Shown: piece after piece, positions 1-9,000 of the stretch | How the letters are laid out: each line of letters starts with the position of its first letter | Position numbering within the stretch: the first letter of the stretch is position 1 | Assembly: GCA_964354345.1 (NCBI GenBank) | Contig: CAYGZL010000086.1 | Location: 1-63,568, forward strand | Origin: CAYGZL01 sp964354345 | GTDB lineage: Bacteria; Chloroflexota; Anaerolineae; Anaerolineales; UBA4823 | DNA: 63,568 nt | Reading direction: 5' to 3' | Notes under the pieces: model-generated | Databases searched by the model: none | What the model saw: only the letters and a program-made list of their open reading frames with translations | Told to the model about the DNA's origin: nothing | Made by a program: the position numbers and the translations under genes

Positions 1-99
1 TTCTTGCATATAACGCGCGTAATGGGCATTATTTAGATGTCCATAGGCATCACATTCAGAATAACGAACACGAAAGGAGCGTGAACATTTCAGGGGCAT
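1..99 (-). CDS. Acyl-CoA/acyl-ACP thioesterase, hotdog fold (N-terminal fragment)
   Basis: The minus strand from an ATG at 97-99 reads 33 codons off the window edge. The peptide contains FRVRYSECDAYGHLNNAHYA, the start of a 4HBT-type hotdog thioesterase: first strand, then the catalytic-loop Asp and the helix-capping GHLNN. The family hydrolyses acyl-CoA or acyl-ACP thioesters in the cytosol. The start lies 5 bases after the stop of the upstream reductase gene, so it is probably the next gene of the same operon. The substrate cannot be told from the fragment. Confidence 0.7.
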   Translation of the reverse strand, partial: MPLKCSRSFRVRYSECDAYGHLNNAHYARYMQE

Positions 100-104
100 T
101 GGTG

Positions 105-1082
105 TTAACGGTATACTTCCGGATTAACACAATAGGGCAGACGGCTTCCTTCCAAACCGGCTAACAAGTTTTCACAGGCGCGTTCGGCCATCCTTCTACG
201 GGTGTTCCAGGTGGCTGAACCAATATGGGGAGTAATTAAGCAATTAGGAAGTTGATAGAGCGGATGGCTGGCAGGCAACGGTTCAGGATCGGTGACATCC
301 AGAGCTGCGCCACCGATCCACCCTTCTTGCAAAGCGTGGGTTAATGCAAAAGTATCCACCACTGGGCCGCGCGAGGTATTGATAAGAATGGCGCTTGCTT
401 TCATCAAGTGTAGGGTGCCTTCGTTTATCAGATGACGGGTGTCTGAAGTTAAAGGCACGTGCAGACTGACGAAATCACTCCGCTTGAGAAGTTCATTCAA
501 TGGAAGCCGTCTGGCGTTCAGGCGGGTTTCTATATCGGGGCGTGGGGTTTCATCCGTATAAACCAGATTCATTCCGAACGCCCGAGCCCGCTCCGCGACT
601 GCGCAGCCGATTTTCCCCATTCCGACAATACCCAAAGTTGCACCATACAGATCTGCCCCTAACCAGCCTGTTGGCGACCAAGTTTTCCAGCGACCTGCGT
701 GTGCGTCACCGCTGGCTGTGGAGAGTTTGCGGGCGCTGCTCAGTAATAGCGCCATGGTCAGGTCGGCTGTACCTTCAGTGAGTACACCCGGTGTGTTGCC
801 AACCGGGATATTCCGGCGTGTACAAGCGGCCAGGTCAATATTATCTACCCCAACCGCCATATTGCTTACCACCCGTAGCAGTGGCGCCTGGTTGAGTAAA
901 TCCTCGCCAACTGGAATAGTTAACAGCGTATATAAACCCGCCGCGTTTTTCAGGTTTTCTACCAATTCGGGCGCCAGAAAGGTGGCGTCGATAGCCCCAG
1001 TAATTACACGGCAGTGGCCTTCTAATGAAGCCAGCCAGCCTTCGGGCAAGGTGTGGGTAACAAGAACGAGGGGTAAGTCCAT
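105..1082 (-). CDS. D-2-hydroxyacid dehydrogenase, glyoxylate/hydroxypyruvate reductase type
   Basis: 325 aa, normal length for the D-isomer-specific 2-hydroxyacid dehydrogenases. The Rossmann motif GMGKIG lies mid-protein. The catalytic Arg (in NTSRGPVVD), Glu (in DVTDPEPLP) and His (in ITPHIGSAT) are all present. The family reduces glyoxylate or hydroxypyruvate with NAD(P)H. The gene follows a glycerate 2-kinase on the same strand with a gap of about 60 bases. The pair would therefore make D-glycerate and phosphorylate it, feeding two- and three-carbon acids into glycolysis. ATG start at 1080-1082. The D-glycerate role is inferred from context; other D-2-hydroxyacids are possible. Confidence 0.85.
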   Translation of the reverse strand: MDLPLVLVTHTLPEGWLASLEGHCRVITGAIDATFLAPELVENLKNAAGLYTLLTIPVGEDLLNQAPLLRVVSNMAVGVDNIDLAACTRRNIPVGNTPGVLTEGTADLTMALLLSSARKLSTASGDAHAGRWKTWSPTGWLGADLYGATLGIVGMGKIGCAVAERARAFGMNLVYTDETPRPDIETRLNARRLPLNELLKRSDFVSLHVPLTSDTRHLINEGTLHLMKASAILINTSRGPVVDTFALTHALQEGWIGGAALDVTDPEPLPASHPLYQLPNCLITPHIGSATWNTRRRMAERACENLLAGLEGSRLPYCVNPEVYR

Positions 1083-1142
1083 GGTTTCACCTGTGGATTG
1101 ATGATGATAGAATCTGGTAATCGATGTTACATAACACCGAAA

Positions 1143-2531
1143 TTAATGTAAAAATAATAGTACCAGGTCGTTGACATTGGTTTGGGTTGGGCCGGTGATG
1201 AGTAGATCGTCTAATGCAGCGAAAAATGGATAGGCATTATTATTCGCCAGATAGCTGCTGGGGTTTAAACCGCGCTGTTGGCAACGCAGCAATGTTTCAC
1301 CGGTAACTACCGCCCCCGCCGCGTCAGTAGGGCCATCCCCACCGTCTGTGGCCAGACTGACCAGGAGTACTTCGCATAAGCCAGCCAGGCCAACAACAGC
1401 TCCGAATGCCAGTTCCTGATTACGTCCTCCCAGGCCGCATCCTTTTATAGATACCGTAGTCTCGCCGCCCGCGATCAGGCAGGCTGGGCGCGATAAAGGT
1501 GTGCCCAGGTACGCGATTTGCCGGGCGATCGCTGCTATGAAGCAACCAGCGGAACGAGCTTCCCCTTGAAGGTAATTGGTCAGTAATAGTGTGTGATAGC
1601 CTTCATTTTTTGCCTGCTCAATGGCTGCTTGAGTCGCATGATAATTATTACCAATAATCTGCGGTGACGACCACCGCTGGAGCGAGTGCTCGAAACATGG
1701 ATCTCCTGGCTTAGGCGTTTCAGGTTGCTTGTGGCTGATACCGGCTTGGAGGTATGAGTAGATCGATTGTGGAATACGATCGGTAAGTCGGTAATCCTCG
1801 AGAACCTGCCAGGCGTTTTTATAAGTTGTGGGATCTGGCACGGTCGGGCCGGAAGCAATCACATCCAGCGCATCGCCGACGACATCCGATAGGATCAGGG
1901 TAATCAGCGTGGCGGGATACGCCAGGCGGGCCAGACCACCCCCCTTGATCTGGTCAAGATGTTTACGTAGGGTGTTCATCTCCTGGATATTTGCCCCACA
2001 GGTCAGTAGCAAAGTGGTCAACTCTTGTAGATCGGCCAGCGTCACTCCTGGGACAGGAGCAACCATCAGGGCTGATCCGCCACCGGATATCAGGGTGATA
2101 ACCAAATCATCGGTTCGGGTTGCTGACAGCAGGTCTTGTATTCTTTTAGCGGCATAAAGACTTTGATGATTAGGGATTGGATGTCCGGCTTCGATCAGTT
2201 CCAAATTCCTGTTGGGCTGCCAACCAACGGTGTGGCCGAGCTTGGTGATAACCACACCACCCGTCAGGCGACCTGCCAGGGTATCCGCAGCTGCCATCGC
2301 CATCGGTACGCTGGCTTTCCCGACGGAGACCAAGAAGATCCGCGTAAAATATTGAAAATCAGCTAACGGTTGGGTGACATCGGATAAAATGCCGGCTGCA
2401 CCCAGGGCGCGACGGACTGCTGCTCCAGGTTCGACTGCTTCCAAAGCAGCAGCCAACGTCCGGGCGACGCCATCTCCCCAGGCGAACTGGTCGAATGAAT
2501 GGCACCGAAAGTGGTTGGCTTCCCAAGTCAT
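1143..2531 (-). CDS. Glycerate 2-kinase, MOFRL family
   Basis: 462 aa, typical of the GckA/TtuD-type glycerate kinases (DUF4147 N-terminal domain plus MOFRL C-terminal domain). The glycine-rich segment LISGGGSALMVAPVPG, the Lys-containing stretch MNTLRKHLDQIKGGGLA and the C-terminal SLATDGGDGPTDAAGAVV are family hallmarks. It converts D-glycerate and ATP to 2-phosphoglycerate. Its ATG (2529-2531) overlaps the TGA of the SRAP gene as ATGA, so the two are probably translationally coupled. The reductase that makes glycerate lies just downstream. Confidence 0.9.
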   Translation of the reverse strand: MTWEANHFRCHSFDQFAWGDGVARTLAAALEAVEPGAAVRRALGAAGILSDVTQPLADFQYFTRIFLVSVGKASVPMAMAAADTLAGRLTGGVVITKLGHTVGWQPNRNLELIEAGHPIPNHQSLYAAKRIQDLLSATRTDDLVITLISGGGSALMVAPVPGVTLADLQELTTLLLTCGANIQEMNTLRKHLDQIKGGGLARLAYPATLITLILSDVVGDALDVIASGPTVPDPTTYKNAWQVLEDYRLTDRIPQSIYSYLQAGISHKQPETPKPGDPCFEHSLQRWSSPQIIGNNYHATQAAIEQAKNEGYHTLLLTNYLQGEARSAGCFIAAIARQIAYLGTPLSRPACLIAGGETTVSIKGCGLGGRNQELAFGAVVGLAGLCEVLLVSLATDGGDGPTDAAGAVVTGETLLRCQQRGLNPSSYLANNNAYPFFAALDDLLITGPTQTNVNDLVLLFLH

Positions 2532-3205
2532 GCGGTCTTCACGGGTTCAATGCAGGCAGGTACATCGTTATCTGGACTATTGACCAGCCGAGAAACCGGG
2601 TAAGCGACCATCTCCTGGGCAGGATAGGGTTGTAAGAGCGACTGTAAAGATGGAAGATTGACTTCACCTGTTTGCAACCATAAGGCGTATGATGTGGTTG
2701 GCAAGATTACCGGCATCCGGTTATGGATTGGTTGCATCAAGGTATTTGGCTCAGTGGTGATGATTGTACAGGAAAGGATCCGTGAGCCATCGGCTGAATT
2801 CCAGTTTTCCCACAAACCTGCGAAAGCAAAGGGGTTTCCGGACTGTAGCCGGATATATATAGGGGTTTTGGCCTTTTGCCCGGGTTCTTGTGCCCACTCA
2901 AAAAAGCCATTCGCCAGGATCAGGCAGCGCCGCCGACGGAAAGCATTCCGAAAGGAAGGTTTTTCGGTTATAGTTTCGGCGCGGGCGTTGATCAAGCGAC
3001 TGCCGATTTCAGGATCCTTCGCCCAGGAAGGGATTAAACCCCAGACGAAATAATTGAGTTGATTTTTTCCATCATTCGGGACCACAGCAACCGGTTGGGT
3101 CGGCGCAATGTTGTAGCGTGGGTTGAATTGATCAGGAACGGATAGCCAGTCAAAAGTTTGGCGCAACTGATCCGGGTCAGCGGTGAGAGTGTATCGTCCA
3201 CACAT
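2528..3205 (-). CDS. SRAP (YedK/HMCES-type) DNA-protein crosslink protein
   Basis: 225 aa starting MCGRYTL. After Met removal, Cys2 is the residue that forms a thiazolidine link with abasic sites in single-stranded DNA. Other family residues are visible: Asn in NARAET, Glu in ANGFFEWA and His in IHNRMPVIL. These proteins shield abasic sites in ssDNA. The ATG at 3203-3205 must be right because Cys2 has to be the second residue. It lies 39 bases after an LCP-family gene and is coupled by ATGA to glycerate kinase, an unexpected partner for a DNA-repair protein. Confidence 0.92.
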   Translation of the reverse strand: MCGRYTLTADPDQLRQTFDWLSVPDQFNPRYNIAPTQPVAVVPNDGKNQLNYFVWGLIPSWAKDPEIGSRLINARAETITEKPSFRNAFRRRRCLILANGFFEWAQEPGQKAKTPIYIRLQSGNPFAFAGLWENWNSADGSRILSCTIITTEPNTLMQPIHNRMPVILPTTSYALWLQTGEVNLPSLQSLLQPYPAQEMVAYPVSRLVNSPDNDVPACIEPVKTA

Positions 3206-3244
3206 GCAGCACCTTCCTTATTATTATGATGATTCTATCATCAA

Positions 3245-4672
3245 TTATGGCAGGGAGTTACTTGCCGCCCAATCGTTACCCAAGTAAATTTCCAGGTCAA
3301 CCGGGCTGGCTGGGTCAAATTGGATAACAATGCGCGCCTCAGATATTTTCATCAGGTCGCTAAGATAGCGGAGGGCAAAAGGGCTGCCAGTGTGATCAAC
3401 CAGTGCCGTAGAGGGATATCGTTTGTCTGCTATGGCTACCTGGGTGACATTTGCACCTAGATTAGTTAAATAACTGGCAGTGCTGTCACCGAGCTCTGGA
3501 TCATTGCTACCGTTATAGATCGCTATACGGGCTGCCTCAGTTTTCATCCGTTCCTCCGTATTACCGCTTGTCGCGGGGGAAAGGCTACCAGACGAAGCGA
3601 AAATTTGATCACGCAGCAAGTGGATTTTATCCGGGATCGGAATAAGGATGCTCAACTTGTCTGGCGACCAACCGAAAATGGTGTATTCTTTACCTATAAC
3701 GCCCTTTTGGATGTTTTGACCGGACACTCCCTGGGCCAACAACGCTAATTGAACTGCCTGATCCAATCCCAGATTGGTATGTATACCAGCAGCCAGTTCT
3801 TTATAAAGAGTTGGTGCTTTGGTGATCAATATAGGCAACATTTCAGCGCTGAGAATTTTATCGCGCAATGCCATAATCACCTGCTGTTGTCGGGCGGCTC
3901 GATCGAAGTCGCCTCCCTCGGTATAGCGGGCGCGCGCATAAGCCAGCGCCCATGCACCAGGTAAAACCTGGAGACCGGGTTGAAGTGTCTTCTTAGTCTT
4001 TGCCCCCGAACCGACTAAATCGATCGCAATTTTCTCAGGGATATTGATCTTTACGCCGCCAATTTCGTCAATGAAACGAACAAAGGCTTCAAAGTCAATT
4101 TGTGCATAATAATTAACCGGTACACCCAGGAATTGTTCAACGGTTTTAACCGCCAAACCAGGTCCGCCTCCGGGAAGCTGGAAAGCATCTCCCAGGTAAT
4201 AGGCGGTATTAATCTTGCCGTGTTTAAAACCTGGAATAGGTACCCACATATCCCGTGGTATGGAGAGTATACCGGCGGTCTTGGCCTGAGGATCCAGAGT
4301 CAGCAGGATCATTGTATCGCTGCGTGAATACTTTTCACCTGCCTCCCAGTCGCGATAATCTAGACCCAGGATTAAGATCGTTACTCGTCCGGCGCCATCC
4401 CAGGGTGTCAGGGTTGGCATCAGGTCAGGAATCGTTGGATTATCGGCTTGTCTTGGCAGGGGTGTCCCTGCGGCGTTTAACTCTGGCGTCTGTGATAACG
4501 AGATAATAGAAGGTAGGTCTGCTGATAAGGTTAATAAATTACCACTGACCAAAGTCCGGGTTGTGCGAAAGGCTACCAGGCCAAGAAGAAACGCTGCACC
4601 GACCAGTGTCATGGCCAGGATGACGCGGATAAGTTGTGGATGTCTGGTTAGCGTTGTTTGCAGTTTATTCAT
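3245..4672 (-). CDS. LytR-CpsA-Psr (LCP) family glycopolymer transferase with LytR_C tail
   Basis: 475 aa. A single N-terminal TM segment (about residues 17-35) is followed by an LCP domain: DTMILLTLDP, SIPRDMWVPIPG, KINTAYYLG, the Arg-containing ALAYARARYTEGGDFDRAARQQ. A C-terminal LytR_C domain begins near EAARIAIYNGSNDPE. LCP enzymes move undecaprenyl-pyrophosphate-linked glycopolymers to peptidoglycan or protein on the outer face of the membrane. The substrate here is unknown. It sits between a TPR membrane protein and the SRAP gene, all on the minus strand with short gaps. It may accept a glycan made by the surface-glycan locus at 16-31 kb (inference). Confidence 0.9.
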   Translation of the reverse strand: MNKLQTTLTRHPQLIRVILAMTLVGAAFLLGLVAFRTTRTLVSGNLLTLSADLPSIISLSQTPELNAAGTPLPRQADNPTIPDLMPTLTPWDGAGRVTILILGLDYRDWEAGEKYSRSDTMILLTLDPQAKTAGILSIPRDMWVPIPGFKHGKINTAYYLGDAFQLPGGGPGLAVKTVEQFLGVPVNYYAQIDFEAFVRFIDEIGGVKINIPEKIAIDLVGSGAKTKKTLQPGLQVLPGAWALAYARARYTEGGDFDRAARQQQVIMALRDKILSAEMLPILITKAPTLYKELAAGIHTNLGLDQAVQLALLAQGVSGQNIQKGVIGKEYTIFGWSPDKLSILIPIPDKIHLLRDQIFASSGSLSPATSGNTEERMKTEAARIAIYNGSNDPELGDSTASYLTNLGANVTQVAIADKRYPSTALVDHTGSPFALRYLSDLMKISEARIVIQFDPASPVDLEIYLGNDWAASNSLP

Positions 4673-4735
4673 GGTAACAACTTATCTTCATTTTTGGATA
4701 CTTCAATTGTGGTGTATGAAAATCTGCAAATTGCT

Positions 4736-5887
4736 TCAAGGGTTTGTGCTACCGTTGTTCGTTGGAGTGGGCGTCGGTGGCTCTGGAAGAGGGGTTGGGG
4801 TTTCGGTATCGGTTGGTAGGGCAGGCGATGTAATCGTCGGAGTAGGTGTTTCTTCAGGGGTTGTTGTACCGGTCGGAGTAGGTGTTAGGGTATAAGTAAT
4901 AGGTGTCACCAAGTAATAAGTTGGGGAGGGTGTGACAGTTACTGTTGGCGTTTCAGTGGCGGAAGCTTCAGGGGTCACGGTAGCTGGATTACATTGTTCA
5001 GCAGCAAGCGTGGCTGCCTCCTGCACAGCCGAATCTGAGCGCACTGATAAGGCTTGTTCATATTGCGTCTGTGCATTACACCAATCCTCTTGCTGGACCA
5101 GACTGTCGCCCCATTGGATCAGAGCAGCCCGGTAACGTTCCATGGCAGTCCAGCCCGAGGCGTCGTGCAAGTTAGGAGCGGCTGAAGCGACCTGCGCGTA
5201 GTAGTAAACTGCCTGTTCGGGATATGCTTCCCAAAAGCTGTTGCCGATAATAAATATCCGTGCCCATTCCCTGGCTGTACCGGCTGCTCCGTCTAGAGGA
5301 CCAAAATTTTCGGCCAGTGACAGCGCATATAATCCACCCTCCAGGTCCCCGTCAGTGAGTATTTTCTGAACACCACCATTACGCAAAGCCATGAAAAGCC
5401 AACCATCTATGCGCGCCACCTGGAAGGCTGGATCTTGTTGACGTAAAGAAATCAACAGTTCAATCGCGCCGTTCCAATCGGCCTGGTTCATTCGCGCCTG
5501 AGCCTGTAAAAATATTTCCTGTACAGGCCTCAAATCAGGAGTTGGGGTTGGGGTCGAGGTGGGAGGGATTGGAGAAGGTGTGGCTGTGGCGAACAGGATT
5601 TGCATGGTCTCCACCAGTTTATCTGTTACACCGGGATAACTTGGGTTCTGCGAGATAACATATTCGAAACGTACTCGCGCCATCTCATATTGACCAGCCT
5701 GGAAATCTTGCAAGCCGAGTTTATACTGTTGCTGGACAACCAGGTTTACCAGTTGATTCTGGTTATCTTGCTTGATTTTTATTCCTGACAGATAGCCGCT
5801 GCTGATACCTGCAATCAGAGTCAGGCCCAAGAAGCCCAATCCGAGCAAGATCCATAACCACAAGAAACTGGATTTCTTGGTTTGCAT
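4736..5887 (-). CDS. TPR-repeat membrane protein with Thr/Pro-rich tail
   Basis: 383 aa. One TM segment (about residues 9-31) is followed by an extracytoplasmic region with TPR-like helical pairs (QDFQAGQYEMARVRFEYVIS; later QWGDSLVQQEDWCNAQTQYEQAL). Two low-complexity T/P stretches follow, one after the first TPR block and one covering about the last 80 residues. Such T/P-rich linkers are common in exported Chloroflexota proteins and probably span the wall or carry O-glycans (inference). No enzymatic motif was seen. It probably heads the transcript that continues into the LCP gene 63 bases downstream. Confidence 0.75.
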   Translation of the reverse strand: MQTKKSSFLWLWILLGLGFLGLTLIAGISSGYLSGIKIKQDNQNQLVNLVVQQQYKLGLQDFQAGQYEMARVRFEYVISQNPSYPGVTDKLVETMQILFATATPSPIPPTSTPTPTPDLRPVQEIFLQAQARMNQADWNGAIELLISLRQQDPAFQVARIDGWLFMALRNGGVQKILTDGDLEGGLYALSLAENFGPLDGAAGTAREWARIFIIGNSFWEAYPEQAVYYYAQVASAAPNLHDASGWTAMERYRAALIQWGDSLVQQEDWCNAQTQYEQALSVRSDSAVQEAATLAAEQCNPATVTPEASATETPTVTVTPSPTYYLVTPITYTLTPTPTGTTTPEETPTPTITSPALPTDTETPTPLPEPPTPTPTNNGSTNP

Positions 5888-5933
5888 GTTTTGTAGGACG
5901 CCGTTTAGATGTATTTTGTTCCCACTTACCTGA

Positions 5934-5957
5934 TAAAAAAACGCTTCAAAAGAAGCG
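5934..5957 (-). terminator. Rho-independent terminator
   Basis: On the minus strand a CGCTTC-TTTT-GAAGCG hairpin runs straight into seven T residues. It lies downstream of rpoC and upstream of the TPR gene, so it should end the rpoC transcript and isolate it from the next operon. Confidence 0.75.
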
Positions 5958-6037
5958 CTATTTTACGGGCAGGTTGGGTCAATATGGCATAACAGATTTG
6001 CCCGGAGTCGGATTTTTCGAATCGCCTTGTATATTTT

Positions 6038-6070
6038 ATCTGGCTGGCGCGAACCTATCGCCAGCCAGAT
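6038..6070 (-). terminator. Strong inverted repeat just after rpoC
   Basis: Perfect 12-base arms (ATCTGGCTGGCG and its complement) surround a 9-base loop, 17 bases after the rpoC stop. On the minus strand it is followed by AAAATATAC rather than a T-run. It may therefore act as an mRNA 3' stabiliser or a first, inefficient terminator ahead of the canonical one at 5934-5957. Confidence 0.5.
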
Positions 6071-6086
6071 ATTATTGAATCCCTGA

Positions 6087-9000
6087 TCAGTCAGTCAGGC
6101 TAAATTCTAAATCGGGAATATCCTCTTCCCGGGGAGAAGCACCTGTAGCCGTGGCAGCCTCTGACCGGCGTGCGGCCTCGTCTGCGAAACGACCCCGGAC
6201 AAAACCCGTACCGCCTGGGATGAGCTTACCAATAATCACATTTTCCTTCAATCCGTACAGCGGATCTTCCGTTGCCGCGATCGCCGCTCCAGCTAAAACC
6301 TTGATGGTGTGCTGGAAGGAGGAGGCTGATAGGAAGGATTCCGTGCTCAATGAAGCTTTGGTGATGCCCAAGAGTACTTCGACGAACTTGGCTGGCCGTT
6401 TGGCTTGGGATAGGAGATGATCGTTGACCCGTCGAATTTCGAGTAAATCCACCAGATCACCTGGCAGGTAATTGGTATCCCCGGGGCGTGTGACCTGGAC
6501 CTTGGCCATCATCTTGCGAATGATTACCTCAAAGTGCTTGTCATGGATGTTCTGGCCTTGTGAGCGATATACTTTCTGGACTTCGATTAGTAAGTACATC
6601 TGGCAGGCTATTCGACCTTGAATGCGAAGAATACGGTGCGGGTTCAAAGAGCCTTCGGTGAGTGGTTGTCCTGCTTCAACATGATCGCCATCGTGAACAA
6701 TCATACGCGCTGTAGTCGGGATTTCATATTCGGCTTCCTGGCGGGTTTCATACGAGATAATCACTTTTCGCCCTGCACCATTGCCAGCAACATTCATACT
6801 TTCGATTCGCACCCGGCCTGCATTTTGAGCGACAATTGCGGCATCTTCACCCATGGTGGCTAATACATCGCCCTGGCTGACTTCAGTTTCTTCCAAAGCT
6901 GTAATTTGCCAACCCTCGGGGATATCGTACTCATCTCGAGCCATTTCGCTGTGTTCGAGACGCGCAATACGTAAGTCGCTATAGCGATCTGACTGCATCA
7001 CCTTCACCACACCGCTGATTTCTGCCACAACGGCTTCACCCTTGGGGGTTTTACGTGCTTCAAATAGTTCCTCAACGCGGGGTAAGCCCGTGGTAATATC
7101 GCCGCCGGCTGCTACACCGCCAGTATGGAAGGTACGGAGTGTGAGTTGTGTACCTGGCTCACCGATGGATTGCGCTGCCACGATTCCGGTAGCCGCACCA
7201 ATTTCCACCAACTTTCCCCGCCCCAGATCGATACCATAGCATTTCGCGCAGACACCATGTTGCAATTCGCAGGATAGTGGTGAGCGGACTCTTACGACCT
7301 GGATTGGTGATGCAACAATCCGGCGTACCAGTTCGCGATCTAAAAGGGCATCGCGTTCAGCCAGGATTTCACCTGTACTGGGATCGACGACCCGTTCAGC
7401 CAATAGACGTCCGTACATCCGGACACTCATTGATTGGCCAGCCACATCATCCGAACGGCGGATGTAAAGGCCCTCGAGAGTACCGCAGTCTTCCTCATTG
7501 ATAATGATATCTTGCGCAATATCAACCAGGCGACGGGTCAGGTAACCAGCATCAGCAGTGCGTAAGGCGGTGTCGGCCAATCCCTTACGTGCGCCGTGAG
7601 TGGAGATAAAGTATTCGAGTGCATTAAGCCCTTCGCGGAAGTTCGAACGGATCGGGAGTGGGATAATACGCCCAGATGGATCAGCCATTAATCCACGCAT
7701 ACCGGCAAGCTGGGAGATCGGACCAAAACCACCCTTCGTAGCACCTGAGATTGCCTGAGCAGCCAGGTTTCCATCGGGATCCATCGTCCGCTTAACTTCT
7801 TCAGCGATCTTATTGGTTGTCCGTTGCCAGATTTCGATCGTGCGTTCATTCTGTTCCTGTTCAGTGAGCAGACCGCGCCGAAAGTCACGCGCCACCGCCT
7901 CAGCTTCTTGGAGTGACTCATTGATGATAGCTTCTTTGGTGTAAGGAACGGTGATGTCAGAAATCGCCAGTGAATAACCAGAACGGGTAGCGTATTGGAA
8001 GCCAATATCCTTGATGGCATCGGCGATATCGGGGGTGCGTTCTTCACCACACACCTCATAAATATCGACCATTATGTCTTTAAGACTGCCTTTATCTAGC
8101 GTCCAGTTCATGAACTGAATTTCAACCGGCAGAACCCGGTTAAACAATACACGACCGGTAGTGGTCTCAATCCAGCCTTCGAAAGGTTGCGGGAGACGTT
8201 CGCCCTTCTTGGCATAATAGGTCGAAGTCCAGATATAGATCCGGGCATGGATATCAATCTGACCAAGGCTATATGCCAACTCCACTTCATCCATATCGGA
8301 AAATCTCCGGCCATCGCCCTTGTGACTCCGTTTATCTTGCTTCGTGAGGTAATAAGCGCCAAGCACCATATCTTTGGAAGGGCTGATGATTGGTTCGCCG
8401 TCGGCTGGTTTTAACAGGTTGCGGGACGAGAGCATTAACTGGCGCGCTTCCCATACGGCCTTTTGGGACAACGGGACATGCACTGCCATTTGGTCGCCAT
8501 CGAAGTCAGCGTTAAAAGCAGTTGTCACCAATGGGTGCAATTGGATTGCGCTACCTTCGATCAGGATTGGTTCAAAAGCCTGAATGCCCAGACGGTGGAG
8601 GGTGGGAGCACGGTTGAGGAGTACGGGTCGCTCTTTGATAACCTCTTCCAGCACTTCATAGACCTCAGGACGGTTGCGCTCAATAAAGCGCTTGGCTCCC
8701 TTAACGTTGGCTGCATAGTTATGCGCCACCAGACGGGAAATAACGAAGGGGCGATAGAGTTCCAGAGCCATCGATTTGGGTAAACCACACTGATATAGTT
8801 TGAGCTTGGGGCCGACAACAATAACTGAGCGACCAGAATAGTCGACCCGTTTACCAAGTAGATTGCGGCGAAAGCGACCCTTCTTGCCTTTGAGCATATC
8901 ACTCAGACTCTTTAATTCACGACGACCACGGCGAGATAAGGCTTTGCCGCGCTGGGAGTTGTCGATCAACGAATCTACGGCCTCCTGTAGCATTCGTTTT

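Noticed and set aside
718..1101. Plus-strand open frame of 127 codons
   Set aside because: Lies wholly opposite the dehydrogenase gene and has no recognisable motif.
7688..8059. Alternative minus-strand frame inside rpoC
   Set aside because: It is a frame shadow of conserved rpoC sequence without its own start signal.
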